Source: Nautilus pompilius
Lineage: Eukaryota > Mollusca > Cephalopoda > Nautilida > Nautilidae
Direction of reading: 5' to 3'
Length of the DNA: 64,000 nt
Assembly (NCBI GenBank): GCA_018389105.1
Contig: JACATO010001066.1
Coordinates: 62,001 to 126,000, forward strand
Below, one piece after another: positions 28,440 to 40,900 of the stretch; positions within the stretch are counted from its first letter, which is position 1; each line of letters opens with the position of its first letter. The notes beneath the pieces were generated by a model. The model was not told the origin of the DNA and did not search any database. It saw only the letters and a program-made list of their open reading frames with translations. Position numbers and translations under genes: made by a program.

Positions 28440-28499
28440 AAAACGGCAAAAGCATTTATAGCGAAACAAAGAAAGTAAAAGAACGTGTTTACCACTAAC

Positions 28500-28556
28500 C
28501 AGGATGGGGTATTGCCCAGGAAGAACGGCAGGATATGCCACTGCTTTACCGCTGGC
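28500..28556 (-). CDS. mbl: candidate 57-nt muscleblind cassette exon
   Basis: Candidate short exon inside the 28.5 kb intron between the finger exon and the linker exon. The minus strand shows a T-rich tract (TCTTTTTTTATTTTG) ending TATGAG, then 57 nt read in phase 0 as ASGKAVAYPAVLPGQYPIL, then donor GTTAGT. The Pro/Val/Ala-rich composition with PAVLPGQYP resembles muscleblind linker sequence, and 57 nt keeps the reading frame between the flanking exons. The acceptor is only moderate (GAG) and the donor deviates from GTAAGT, as expected for a regulated cassette. An alternative acceptor 16 nt further in gives a hydrophobic, less muscleblind-like frame and was not preferred. A U-, GUU- and UG-rich tract lies 60-140 nt past the donor in the transcript. 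No transcript evidence is available here. Confidence 0.6.
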
Positions 28557-31500
28557 CTCATACATCAAAATAAAAAAAGAGAAACATGCAAAACAATTAG
28601 TGACCAGTGGTGTGCCGAGAGGTTAGAGAGAGCCAGCCGGCTGGTGAACTAAGGCCATACCAAACCTTCCATCGGTAGATGGTTATGATGCGTCGTGAAG
28701 CTGGGGACCAGGCCCGGATGAAGATTATAGCCTTCTGGAAACTAATGCACAAGCAGCCACATATGCAAATGCAAAGTTAAAAAAAAACCGACTCAAAGAA
28801 AACAAAACAGGAAAGGCAAGTATTAAAGGAGAAAAAAAAAAAAAAGAAAGTAAAAGCAATGGTTACAATCATAAACACACACATGTACAAGTTCCAAAAT
28901 TCCTTTATACCAAAAGACAGTAAAAAAAAAAAAAAAAAATCAAAAAAAAAAAAAAAAAAAAAGGGGGGCATTCGACATTCATCAAAGTCTATATATACAA
29001 CTGCACTGCTCAGTCCTGGATTTAAACACACAGACCAATGTCCAATCTAGAAATAGGGGTGGGGCTAGGTGGGGTGTAGAGACATATTTAGTATTTGGCT
29101 TCTTAGATCTGAAAACAGCACAAGTTGTTAGTTTCCCAGTGAAGCCCCTAAATTGTTAATGCCTGATGAAGAGTGAATTTAATTATTAAAATCCTATCCC
29201 CCACCTTTAATGTCAGAGTTTTAATATATCTGTTGTTGTGCCAAGTCTAGATATATTTCAATCTTTTCAGTGCACTGCTGTTTTAAACTGAACTGGTTTA
29301 TTCTTCGAAAACCTATGTACCTTGGAAGATTTTCTATAAGGTCAGTCGGCCGGCCAGGGTGTCACTGGTGCAAACAAAAAGTCTCAAGTAATATACAAAA
29401 AAAAAAAAAAATTCATTTTTAGAGATGATGTGGAAATAGATTGGTGATTTTCTGAAATGGAAATTAGCCAACTCCAAGAATACTGGGGTGGAAGGTAGGA
29501 GTTTGGAAAAGCAACAGTCATAATACCAGAAAGAGGGTACAGGGCCAAGCCATGCATCATGGTAATATATTCTGGGCTATTTCCAAATCCAACCCCAGGT
29601 TGAGCGTTTCCCAAAAGTACCAAATCTGTGTATTAAAACAATTTTCTCATTGTGTGACAAGGTTCAGCAAAATCTTTTTTTTCTCTTTCCCTTTTAAGCT
29701 AAATTTGTACCTATACATATGTGCAACAAACTGCTTTTCATTAAAAATTTTATCTTCCATATACCAGACCAGAACTAAAAGACAGCTGCTCTGATGCCAG
29801 TTAAAATTTATCGATTATAGCCCCCTTTGACAACAGTTTCTTTTCTCCAAATTGTTTCACCATTTTGTCGTACCTCAAATAATAAGGCCATGGCGTGGTT
29901 TCCTCCAACATCAGGTCAGCAGAGTAACTGCAGACTTTTTGACCCTGTCATGTGTCTCACTTAAATAATAAGCTGGTTAAGTAAGCAAGCACCAGTAGGT
30001 CAGAAAAACCATGACCATTCAGAGTGATCTAAAGGTGGCATCCAGCATTGCAACATTTGTGATCTAACAATGAGTAACAGCAGGGTGAGGGTCAAGATTG
30101 CTGACAGTATTATAAATATTCATGGAAATAACAATTATCTGCTGGGTGACAGAAGCAAGAATGTGAAACATCTTGAAATGGAATATGGAGATGGGCGTAT
30201 GGTGCTTCTGAATGCTATCTGAAATCCTTTAAAGGACTGTTGTTCCAATAATTTCAGTTCCACTTTCTATGGCATTGCTCTTTTTATCAGATGTGTGCAT
30301 GTACAAGAGAAGCATTTTTTCTTTAAATGCCATGTATGGGATGAAAGATAAACAACAACAAACACTGGATTGGTCTAAAACAACAATAGGTTCAAAGATT
30401 CAATCTGCAAAACATATTTCTTAACAGGAGGCATTACAAAGGGTATGTAGCAACAATGGGCTTCCTTCCATGAAAGAACTGACTAAAAAGAAGTTGTTAT
30501 TTGCTAATCACCCTCAATAAGAGGCTCAGTCAAAGGCGTAAAAGCTGAGGAGGCAAAGCGAAGCGTTCTTTAACAGACAGAATCCGTTACGGGTGAATTC
30601 ACAAAAATTTTTTTTTACCGCTTCTGATTATTAGAAATTTAACAATGTCCAAATCTGGAATCCGTGCCAACCTACATCGAGATTCTGGTGAAGGGGAAGT
30701 AATTTGCCTCCTTCCCGGCTTATCATAAAAAAATAATCTGAAACAAAGAAGAAAAACTTGGCCTAAATTTGTGCAAGTTAACCAGTAGACATCACTACAT
30801 GGATAGAACACACACATGTACAGTCTCTTTAAAAATTGTAGCATGTTTCATGTTTTACATTTCAAAATCAATAAAGATTTTTGTTAATTTCCTTCAAATA
30901 TTTCCAGTTTTAATTTTTTTCTTTAAATCCCAGTTTTAGTGTACCATGATTAACAAATAATGTTTATTCCAAAAAACTAAGTTTTGTTAACATGCAGACT
31001 CTTCATCAGGCTTGAACAGTTTTAAAAAGGTGATTTTTTCCTTTTCTTTCCATTTCACAAATTTTGAACTCCTTTGCTAGATTGAACATCAAAATGTGCA
31101 GTAAACAATTGAGACTTTGTAGAAACAATTTCCTGGGTTCTGACACGTTTGTTGTGCGAATGAAACTCTCAAGAGTTTCAACTGTGATGTCTGCGTATTG
31201 CAAGGAAGCGTTTTTAAGGGTCTGAAGAGCAGTGGACTTGTATACTGAACTGTACTGATTATGAGACACAGAAGGGGGAAGTGGTGACGGCAGCTGTCTG
31301 CCTGGTTGGGTGTTTTGGTTGTTCCCTTTTCTTTCGCACCTTAATTAATTAATCTCTAACCACCAAAACAATGCACAGACATCATTCTTAAACTATTCAG
31401 TTATTCAGATTATTAACTAAAAATTACAAACATAGACGGACAGCCCCTCTCCCCTTGATTAACGTGAATCACTCAGTACAGTTTTCAGTTTTATTGTGGG

Positions 31501-31741
31501 GGGGTCAATTTGTGCCACGCTGTTCACTTCTGAAAAAGAAAGACAAAACAAAAGAGAGAGAGAAAAAAAAAACATTTGGAAGTCAAAGAATACTCAAGAG
31601 AGATCCTGTTAATGATGATAATTTAAAAAAAAAATTTTTTTTTTTTAAACTTCTTTTAGTAAATTTAATCTAGGGGAAAAAAAAGTGTCTTTAGGAACCT
31701 CTCTCTCAAGTTAGTTCTGCTAAAACGAAGTTAATAAAAAC

Positions 31742-31812
<71 letters not shown>
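31742..31812. repeat. (AAT)n microsatellite
   Basis: About 23 uninterrupted AAT units. This is one of the longest pure trinucleotide runs in the window and likely length-variable. Confidence 0.97.
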
Positions 31813-31815
<3 letters not shown>

Positions 31816-34126
31816 CAGTTTCTAAAGCCATGCAGAAATTCTGACCAGTATTTGTGTTTTGCTTTCTAAAAAGAAAACGTTCTTCTTCTTCTCGCTGTCA
31901 AAATAATTAATTTCGACCAACACATGCAAGCGTGTAGTAGTTTCTACCATGCTCTGTTAAAGAAATGAGTTAAATAAATGAGAAAGACAAACACGGCACC
32001 TTTTTTTTTTTTTTTAAAAGGACAATCTGGCAAGTTTTACAGTTGTGCATTTTACTCGCTGTTCTTCTGACCCTATAGGTTATTAGTAACGGTAACCAAT
32101 CTGGCTAGCAATTATCAAAAGCATCCAAAAAAAAAAACAAAAACAGAAATGCTCAGAATAGTTACAGATGTGATTCTGTATCACAGCTAAATCTTTCGAT
32201 CTCTGTAGTGGTGAAATATTGATAATAAACCAAAAAAGTTTCAAAAAAAATAATTTTTTTTTTTTAAGATTGAAAATTCCCAGAGATAATCTATTGTAAA
32301 AGTTATAGTAAGGAATGTCACTTCAGAGTTAAAGCAAACTGCTCTGATTGAAACAGCTGACTCAACAGAAATGTGTTCTGTTGCTGTAACCCTTTTAACC
32401 AAGAACGGAATATTTATTGTAGATATGGTGCATTTTGGGTAGTATATTTAAGTTGTATCTTAATGGTTAAAGGAAGGCAACTCTTGACTGCCATAGTTCT
32501 ATCAGTAAACAGTAGAGAAAATCTGTGAATAACTATTGCAACATTTCAAGATTGTCAGTGAATATTTGTATTGTCATTCTTGCATAGAAGACCATCATCC
32601 ATTGGTGATTGGTAGCTAAGTGGATAAGGCTTGCTAGTTCCATACTTCAATTTAATTAGCCAAGATAGTGTTAAAATATTCATACCAATCATCCTCTGGC
32701 TAACAAAACCTGTCATTGTTATCATCTGAGTTCCTAATAAATGCTGGGAGAGAAGTGGAGAAAAAAGACATTATACTGTTTTAGTTTTTATGGAATTTTA
32801 CTAAAAGGATGCTTTTAAGCTAAAGGAGGATTACAGAAGCATGAGTTACAGATCTACATACTATTAATAAATATAAGCCACCCCCCAAATAAAATCTTTT
32901 TCAATAAATTTTTTTTTTTAAAGTGACAACACAATCTTGCTTTTTTTATAAGTGGCAGCTAAGTCTACATGTCCCATCACAAATATTCCACAAAACAACA
33001 GCTTTAGGTTTCAGTTTTATTCATAACATGTTGAAAAAAGGTCTCAAGTTGGCAAGGGGAGTCAGTTCTACCAAATCAATAACAACGGAGAATTTGCTTC
33101 GGTTTTTTTAAAAAAACAATGTGTCAAGTAAATGCAAATTAAGACAAAGGGGAACATTTTGACAGAATGCTGAAGTATTTATGGTCCAGTCATTAAAGGT
33201 GTATCAAGAGTAACGTCTCGCAAGTAACTGCCAAAACAGTGGACTATTCGCAAATGAGCCTAGATTGATTTAATGTTTGCTGTTGGCAGGAGTTCAAAAC
33301 TTTTGACAAAAAATAAATTTAACAATTTTTCTCTTTTATTTTTTGAAAAATGAAAAAAAAAATAAAGAGAGTAATCTGAACTTTTTAATTTGCTATATAA
33401 ATAAATCATTGTCTTCTATTTTAACATGAGCAGAATTTTAAGTGTTGAGATTTATTGTTGCCTTTTGTAAATACAGATGCCATTAGCAGAAGAATTATAA
33501 AAGAAAACAGAATAAAAATATTAAAATTGTGAAATATTTGTTTGTTTAGAAATAGAAAAAGCAGATTGTTCTTTAGTTTGATACTGGGTTATGTATTTGT
33601 ATATAAAAAAGAACTAATTTACCATTAAATACAGAAATTTTAATTTAACAGAAATATCTAAATGTCACAAGCAAAGATGCAATAATAAGCCATCTGAGAG
33701 AGTATTGGCCTCCATTAAGTGTCATTTTTAAACATTGCATGTATTTGACATCTCTTCATGGAGATCATCACCACCACAATTTAAAATGCTGATTGTCCTG
33801 ATTATGACAGGTGAACTTCTGTTTTTCAAAAATATATAATTTTGAAATAAAACAAACAAGTTATTGAATATACATAAAAAAGAGCCCAGGCTGACATGAC
33901 CTCTATTCAAAGCATTTAAATGAGTCAGGGCAAGTGAGAAGGACACGTCAACCAATATGAACAAACCATCTAACATGTGGAAAATAGCATTTAAATGCTA
34001 AGAAAAATTCAACTACTTCAGAAGTAGCAGATACTAAACTTTGCAATTAAGCTTCACAACCAATTCCCAATGCCCCCTGCCAACCAAATTTTAGTTTAAG
34101 GCCAGAGGAATCTATCAATTGCATCA

Positions 34127-34141
34127 TCTCTCTCTCTCTCT

Positions 34142-34177
<36 letters not shown>
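34127..34177. repeat. (TC)n(CA)n microsatellite
   Basis: TC run of 7-8 units followed by about 15 CA units. Confidence 0.95.
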
Positions 34178-36898
34178 ACACTACAAAATCAATTCCATCC
34201 TATCCAATTGTGAGAATTAGTTAATTTTAAGCTTATTAAAGAGACAAAAGAAAAATACTGCTTAGAAATTTGCAAGTTTCTAATGTGAAGTATATGTTCC
34301 ATAAAACTTATTTCATTTAATTAAATAAAATATATACATGACTGCATCACTGTTCTGCCAGCACACAGGAGTTAATAAATAACTTAGAAAGACAAAAAAA
34401 CCAAAAACAAAAAACATCTTGTAAATAGAGTCACAAATAAACTTTATTGCTATCCATTAGGTGTTTAGTTTGCATGAGAAAGAAAAGAAGAGAGTTAAAC
34501 ATAACATAACAGGAATATTATTATTTACAAACCAAGAGAAACCTAAATAATAGTTTTACTATTTTACATTTACTACTGCTTTTAAATGAAACAGGTGGAT
34601 TAAATATGTATGAGTTAATAATGAGAAGCTAACAACATAGAGACTTGGATTTACTGGAATTTCTGTAAACTAAGAAATGATCAAATAAGCTACCTAATCC
34701 CCTGAGATTATTAAAAAGTCCAATGAAATTTAAGCCTGCATTTGCAATTATCTGAAATTTTTGTTTACCATCACCAAATGACAGAGCAGCTGCAATGCAA
34801 TTAGAGGGTAATAGGACATGAAACCACCACCAAAGTATGGCATTGCCACGTAACTGAAAACTAAACGCATTATGTACACGAATAGACCTGCTCGACAATA
34901 ACTGGTCACGTGAAAAATCAAGCTAACAAATATTTATTAAAATTCATGATTCTGTCGTTTTCTTTATGCAAGAACTCCGTGTGTGTGGTGTGCATGACAA
35001 GAGAGTTGCCTTATTTGTAAGCTAAAACTTGTTTACTGAAATTCAGAAAACCCTCCCAGGGTTAACAATTAACAGAGCTCAAAATCTGTTGGCCCTAATT
35101 TGGAAATAAGCCTCAAGACAAAAAAAAAAAATAATAATAATTTCCATAATTGGTTTTATAATCCTAACCCCCCCCACACACACACTTAAAACCATTTTAC
35201 TGTCAGATAATCACTTTCCGGATTCAGGGTTTGTTTTGGTCAACCAAAATTCAAAGACTTTTCAAGGATCGCTAAATCGGGTGGCATATCATAATACATT
35301 AATCCAAAAAAACTTAACGCATCATTATTAAAACATTAGATGGATTAAATTACCCCAATTTACTTATACATTATATCTTATACTAAAGCCCAAAAAACCT
35401 TAAATGCACTGCTGTTAATTAAGACTCAGCATGGCCAGTAAGTTTTACAGAAAGTTGCATGTGGAGGGGCATCTCCGTATAAGTTCCTGGTATGGAAGCA
35501 AGGTCGTGGGTGCAAATCAGATTTCTATCTACTCAGAGGCTGCTTCATTTATCAGTTTTCCAAATTTTATTCTGGTTAATGAACAGATAAAGGAATTCTA
35601 CAACTCCCAAGACACACTGCCAGAATTCAAAAACCTCTTCAAGATATTTGTGGATTCAAGGACTTTTCAAGACAATAATTAAAAAATTTCTCAAAATTGT
35701 GTGAATTCTGCAAATTGTATTAAAACACCACAATGGGGTACTGTCTACGAGTCAGAGCAGGCTGAGAAATAAACAACCTCAAACCCAGTCAAAGAAAGCA
35801 CTGTTTACCACTGCCATGCTTCACATGGTTTTCTAGAGCAGAGGCAGTGCAATCTGATGCTGGGTGCAAAGATGACAACAGTCATTATTCAGAACAAACA
35901 AGCATTTGTCACCAGAGTACTCAACTTAGTAAAATCAGCACCATTAAAACAGAATGGTGAGAGATATCGATCCCCAGTGTTAAAAATAAAACACATACAC
36001 GTTATTTAGAATTAAAAAAATGTTTTGAAAATAAAACATTGTGCATGTAACTAGAGAGTAGCAATCTAAACTATGATTCTGTAACTTGTCTGAATATATG
36101 GTGCATGAATGTGATGTTAGTACATTCTAGCATTCCAATTACTGCACTTTTCGCCTTGTGACATTATAATCACACACACACTTTTAAAAACATTATTATG
36201 CTACAAAAAAAGAGGAGAAAAAATCCTGAAAACCATCACACATGAGAACAAATTTGTGGCAATGTAAAATCAGCATGATTTTTAACATCATTATTTGAAT
36301 TTTATTTTAAAATGAAAATGTACCGAAGAGAACACATGCCAGAGGTAAAATCTGGTCAGAAGAACAGATCTCAGAAGAATAGGAACTTGAAATACTGAAG
36401 ACCCCCCCCCCCTCTTTTTGACATCTTGCTCTTGCCAGTTTGTCCTTTTCAGAGTCAAAAGTTGTACGATGGCAACAACCATTACCAATGGCTGGCTGCA
36501 TGCTTGCTGCAAGCTCACAAGTATTAACACACAAACAACTTCACGTTTACATAGCAAATATACTTCCAAGAAAATTACAAAGCTCACCAAAATGTATAAA
36601 GCTTGTTTGGTTAAAACATGCAATTTTTAAATATTCATCTTTTGAAAAAGAAAAAAAAAAACGAAAATCCGTGATGAATCAGCTAATGTAGAGGACACGT
36701 TTCAGCTTTTAAATATGCTGATTTTAGATTATCTGACTCCTTTAATTTATTAATAATATAAAACTAATTGTCTAGCAATTCAAATATAAAAATAACCTTT
36801 CCTAAGCCATTTTGGTTTAATTTAAATTTTAAAAAATATTTTACATATTTTCTTGTATTTATATATATTTTTTTAAATTTAAGGAAAAAAACAAGCTG

Positions 36899-37390
36899 CA
36901 GCAATCTTACTGGCCGCTGGTGAAAGCTTACTGATTCCTGATTGGTGGATATTAACATTATAGTATACATGTTATAAATGATGTGATTAGCTGATGTACA
37001 CACACACACACACACACAAACCACACATCTCACACACAGCAATTTGAATGGCTACTGGCAGAAGCCCTACTAAATTGTCTCATTAGCAGATATAGTATTA
37101 TAATAATATGCATGTAAAACAATGTGAATAGCTGGGACATTCACACATACAGCATTTTGATTGGCTGCTGGCAAAAGCTCAGTGAATCTTTCAAAGCTTT
37201 TGATTAGTATATACAAATATTATAATATGCATGTATAAACTGATTTGATTTGCTGACAAATAAACAAAAACAAATGCAGCATTCTGACTGGCTGCTGGAA
37301 AAGCCTAATGAATCTTTCAAAGCTTCTGATTAGTAGATATTAGCATTAAAATATGCATGTAATAAATGAGTTGATTGTCTGAATATTTAA
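36899..37390. repeat. Diverged tandem repeat, four units
   Basis: Four head-to-tail copies begin at about 36899, 37037, 37150 and 37277 (spacings 138, 113, 127). Each starts CAGCA(A/T)T(C/T)T followed by a variant of GA(T/C)TGGCTGCTGG (TACTGGCCGCTGG, GAATGGCTACTGG, GATTGGCTGCTGG, GACTGGCTGCTGG). Most have CTTTCAAAGCTT(C/T)TGATTAG or a relative, then an AT-rich part with ATATGCATGTA, then a GAT(T/G)TGATT-like stretch with GCTGA. Units 3 and 4 are closest. Unit 1 contains an inserted CA microsatellite. The array ends about 27 bp from the donor of the finger exon and so occupies the first 500 nt of the downstream intron. Confidence 0.88.
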
Positions 37391-37417
37391 AGAAAGAAAG
37401 AAAGATCTAATACTTAC

Positions 37418-37594
37418 AACTGTGGGAATCATTCCAGGCACCAATGGTTGTAAGCCAGCGGCTGCAGCCTGTGCTGCTTGCAACTGGAGATTTTTAAGTA
37501 TTAAGTTGTTCCGACCGTTTTGAAGTAGCTGTTCTCGTAAGTGCTGTGGCGGGTGAAGGTACTTGCAAGGTGGGTCTTTTCTTTGGCATTTACC
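37418..37594 (-). CDS. mbl: muscleblind exon: end of first CCCH finger pair
   Basis: Internal coding exon of a muscleblind/MBNL-family RNA-binding splicing regulator; the family binds YGCY-type RNA motifs in nucleus and cytoplasm. On the minus strand the acceptor reads CCCCATCCAG before GGTAAATGC and the donor is GTAAGTA. The exon is 177 nt, 59 codons, phase 0 at both ends. It opens with GKCQRKDPPCKYLHPPQHL, giving the last three zinc ligands of finger 2 in the form C-X6-C-X3-H; the first Cys lies in the preceding exon, outside the window. The family signature NGRNNLILKN follows, then an Ala/Gln-rich stretch (about residues 35-47) and the Pro/Val-rich start of the linker, ending GMIPTV. The PP inserted between the second and third ligand is the form I recall for insect muscleblind finger 2, while vertebrate MBNL has a shorter spacing. 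Family assignment is firm; the exact orthologue cannot be named from sequence alone. Confidence 0.95.
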
Positions 37595-37724
37595 CTGGAT
37601 GGGGAAAAAACAAACAAAACAAGGTACAGTAAGTAAGCATCACTGACTAGTACAGTAGTAGGTAGTAAAAGCTGTTCATGTAAAAAAAAAGAAAAGAAAA
37701 AAAAGAGCCACCAATTAGGTTACT

Positions 37725-37905
37725 AGCCTGACATGGCTAAGCTCCCCCCCCCCACCCACCCAATCTAGAGTTCAATTGTAGTTGGGGGTCAGCTCAATCT
37801 CGTGTACCTCCCTGGCATGGGTAATTCTGGCTCTTCAAAGTTCTAGTAAGGAGGATTCCGCTGACATTGCAATCATTGGGATACTCTCCCTTGCAGAAAC
37901 AAGTA
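37725..37905 (+). mobile_element. tRNA-derived SINE copy
   Basis: Box-A-like TTACTAGCCTGACATGG, degenerate box B (GAGTTCAATTGTAG at 37769-37782), then body motif GTGTACCTCCCTGGCATGG at 37802-37820 followed by GTAATTCTGGCTC. It lies about 130 bp upstream of the finger-exon acceptor in gene orientation. A pure C run interrupts the head. Confidence 0.7.
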
Positions 37906-40900
37906 AATGGAGGGGGGGGGGAGATAAAAGAAAAGGACCATCCTTTTACATTAAATGCGCCCTAATTTTTAGCATCAAGTTTAATCTAACTATACAGAGT
38001 TTTTTTTGGAAAAGAAAAAAAGAAGCACAAGATAATGTGAATGATGGTTAATTCACTTGTCCAGGATTTCAAGAGCACTTGCTAAATAATCTTGAATAAA
38101 ACAAACAAATTATTTAAAAAAAAATTATATTACATTAAAAAAAAAAAAAATTGGTTTGCATGTTTTTACCTAAGATACGGTCAAAAAACTTGTTCTGTCT
38201 GATCTAATATGCAAAAAAATAATAATCAAAACCGCTGTCCAAACTGCAATGATTTCTGAATTATCGCTTCCTGACGGCCATTGACAGAATGCATAATTTT
38301 GGGCCGTAATCTATTCCACTTCTGCGATGCATTTCTAATTAAAACCCACATGGGGCTACAGATTTATTAGATGGCGGAATGGAAAACAATAACAACAAAA
38401 ATAAACTATGCACCTATTGATGAAAATAATTGTGTATTGATGTCACTACTAGCCATGAGAAGTTTATACAAAATTCTAATGGAAGTAATTAAAAAAAATT
38501 TTTAAAAAAATTTTATTATTACTATTATTCTTTTTTTGCTGGAGGGAAGACAGGTTTCGACATTAGCCTTTTGTTTTTGATTTACAGATTAATATCGAGC
38601 ATTTATTATGGAACTGGCATTGCAACTGTTTTGCAAATAATCCTAATTTCAATATTTATGGCATACAGATCCTAAGAAAATGTCTCACCACCTGAGTAGG
38701 CCAGAGAAATGATCAGAGTACTGCCCTGACCTCCTCAGCTAACTAAATGGAAATGAATAATCTAAGAAAATCTAATTTGCTACTTGAAAGAAGTCTCTTC
38801 CAGGTCTGAAATGTTGGACTTCAGCACAAGTATCTTGGATCAGTTCTTTTTTACCATTTACAAAATCAGAAATTTCACCTGTGTATGCGTGTGATATATA
38901 TATATATATGTATATACACATATATTTGTTCCTTTACGTACAGGATATTCATGCATACATAAAATATTTGTAATGGATTTTAAAATAGTTTAGCCTTAAA
39001 ATACAAATATAACATTTGGAATATATTCCTTCCACCCATTCAGAATTTACCAGTTAACAGAGATTTCTTTTTATTATTGGTGTTGTGTAAGACGACTTTC
39101 AAGTCATCCCTTCAATGTCTTGGTATATACACTCACTCAAATTTTTTTTGTATGGTTTGAGATTTATCTTTTTTTCTTCCTTTCTCTCATAATTGCAGAG
39201 CTGATTAAATATCTTTAGTTTTTTATTTTTGTAAGTATGCGGAGCATCCATACCAAGGTGCCCTTTGTAAGACTGAATGGTGCAACTAATTTACGGTAAC
39301 AATAAAGGCCTCCTGGTGATATTTCACATGGTGGGAGGCACATGCATATCCTGCAGAAAAATTTTAGAATGTTGGATGATCTGTGATGAGGAATGCCCAT
39401 CTCCAGACACATCATCTGGTGATGAAAGTGAAGAATATTAAGTGAGAGGTGATCTGACTAACCAGTCCCTTCCACCTCTTTGATAGTCAGTGGTCATGGT
39501 TTCATACCAACTTTGCCTGCTTTTGAGTGAGGTAAACAAACAAACCAGAACTTCAGGCCCATCCCTCTTATCCTGAGGTCAGGAAGGCTTGCTCCAGACT
39601 TGTTGGCACCACTCTTTACTAGGTCTTACTCTGCACTCCGCCAGGCCAAAACAAATGTAGTTATATGCTATTTTTGTACATTTATCCGAATTTTGCACAC
39701 AAATCTGTCATTTCATAAAGAAAAAAGACTTTATTGTACACATTGCAATGGGATTTTTGAATGCACAATAGCTGATTAAAGGTTAAGAATACCACTCTTA
39801 TCTTTAACTTGTAATTTTGACCACTCCAGAACTAAAACATCTGCCTTGTATCTCTGGAACATAATGGTGAGCAAATGGAAATCCAGCATTTTGTGTTCCT
39901 GCTGGTTGAGAAAGCAGTTTAGGGTAATAATAATAATAATAATAAAGAGTGGGTGGGTGGGTGTGGATAGAAAACAAAAAAAAGAGAGAAGACTAACCCT
40001 GATAACATGCATAGAATCTTTTATACAGAGTGTCTGTACAAACTAAAAGATAATACTTTTCTGGTTTAGAAAGATCTAGTGTACAAGTTATTAAATGATA
40101 AGCAACCAAAGAGAAGATGAAACAATGAATTAAAAACTAGTTACAACACAGATCCCTAATAAATCAAATTCTACTTAAACATGTAAGACAACTTTACCAG
40201 GATAGTGAAAATTATCACCTCACTTTGGTTTTAAACAAAACACTAGGGAATTTCAAATGAAATCTGGTTGATAATAGAATTGCTATAATCATATCATGCC
40301 CCTGATAGTAGGTGTTTATTGTGTGCGCACACTATAGTAAAAAAATGAATAATGTTTAACATAATAGTACCAAACGAGCATTGTTTCTCTATTCATAGGT
40401 CTCAGGAATTAAGTCTACTTTATGTAATGATGTCTTGTAGAGATACGGCAATATAGTAATATACAAAATAATAAATTAGAAACAAAACAAAAATGCTTAA
40501 ACGCTGCATTAATTATGGTATAATTATACTGAAATTGTGATAATTTTGACCAGCAGTGCAATTCACTGTTGTGATGATTCAATGTGTAAAATACCATAAC
40601 AACAAAATGCTCTACAAAATTAACTTACAGTGAGAATGTTTTTGATGAAGAGATTATAAAATTGTAAACTAAATAATATTCACAAAGCTTAAGATTCCCT
40701 GATTTGCAAGTCCTTCTAATCCTCACCTAAACAGAAGACTGTTATTCATAAAAGCTCTAAGTATAAAATCAGATGCCATTTTATTTGCATAAACAGAAAG
40801 TCATTATTCTGCATCAGACAGCACCAAGAAAGCCTGCATCTCAGATAGCAATAATTAACAATAAATCAATCTGTGCTGTTGTCCAATTAGTTGCATGGTA

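Larger units (their letters stand above)
15374..28499 (-). other. mbl: muscleblind intron between 57-nt and 54-nt candidates
   Basis: About 13 kb of intron. It holds a GA microsatellite (17062-17086), SINE copies near 20.2-20.4 and 26.5-26.8 kb, the piggyBac remnant (22.5-23.9 kb), CA, TA and TA/CA microsatellites, and long T-rich tracts. The stretches 15400-20160, 20450-22480 and 23930-26500 show no feature I can name beyond simple repeats and short chance frames. Confidence 0.7.
28557..37417 (-). other. mbl: muscleblind intron between finger exon and 57-nt candidate
   Basis: About 8.9 kb of intron. It contains two long A tracts (28920-28963), a (TAA)n run, a (TC)n(CA)n run, and the diverged tandem array at 36899-37390 next to the finger-exon donor. 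The block 28605-28745 is unusually GC-rich, with a CCAGCCGGCTGG palindrome, and may be an old repeat. Frames at 31006-31269, 33728-33976, 34629-34898 and 35431-35682 have no recognisable domain and are treated as chance. Confidence 0.7.
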
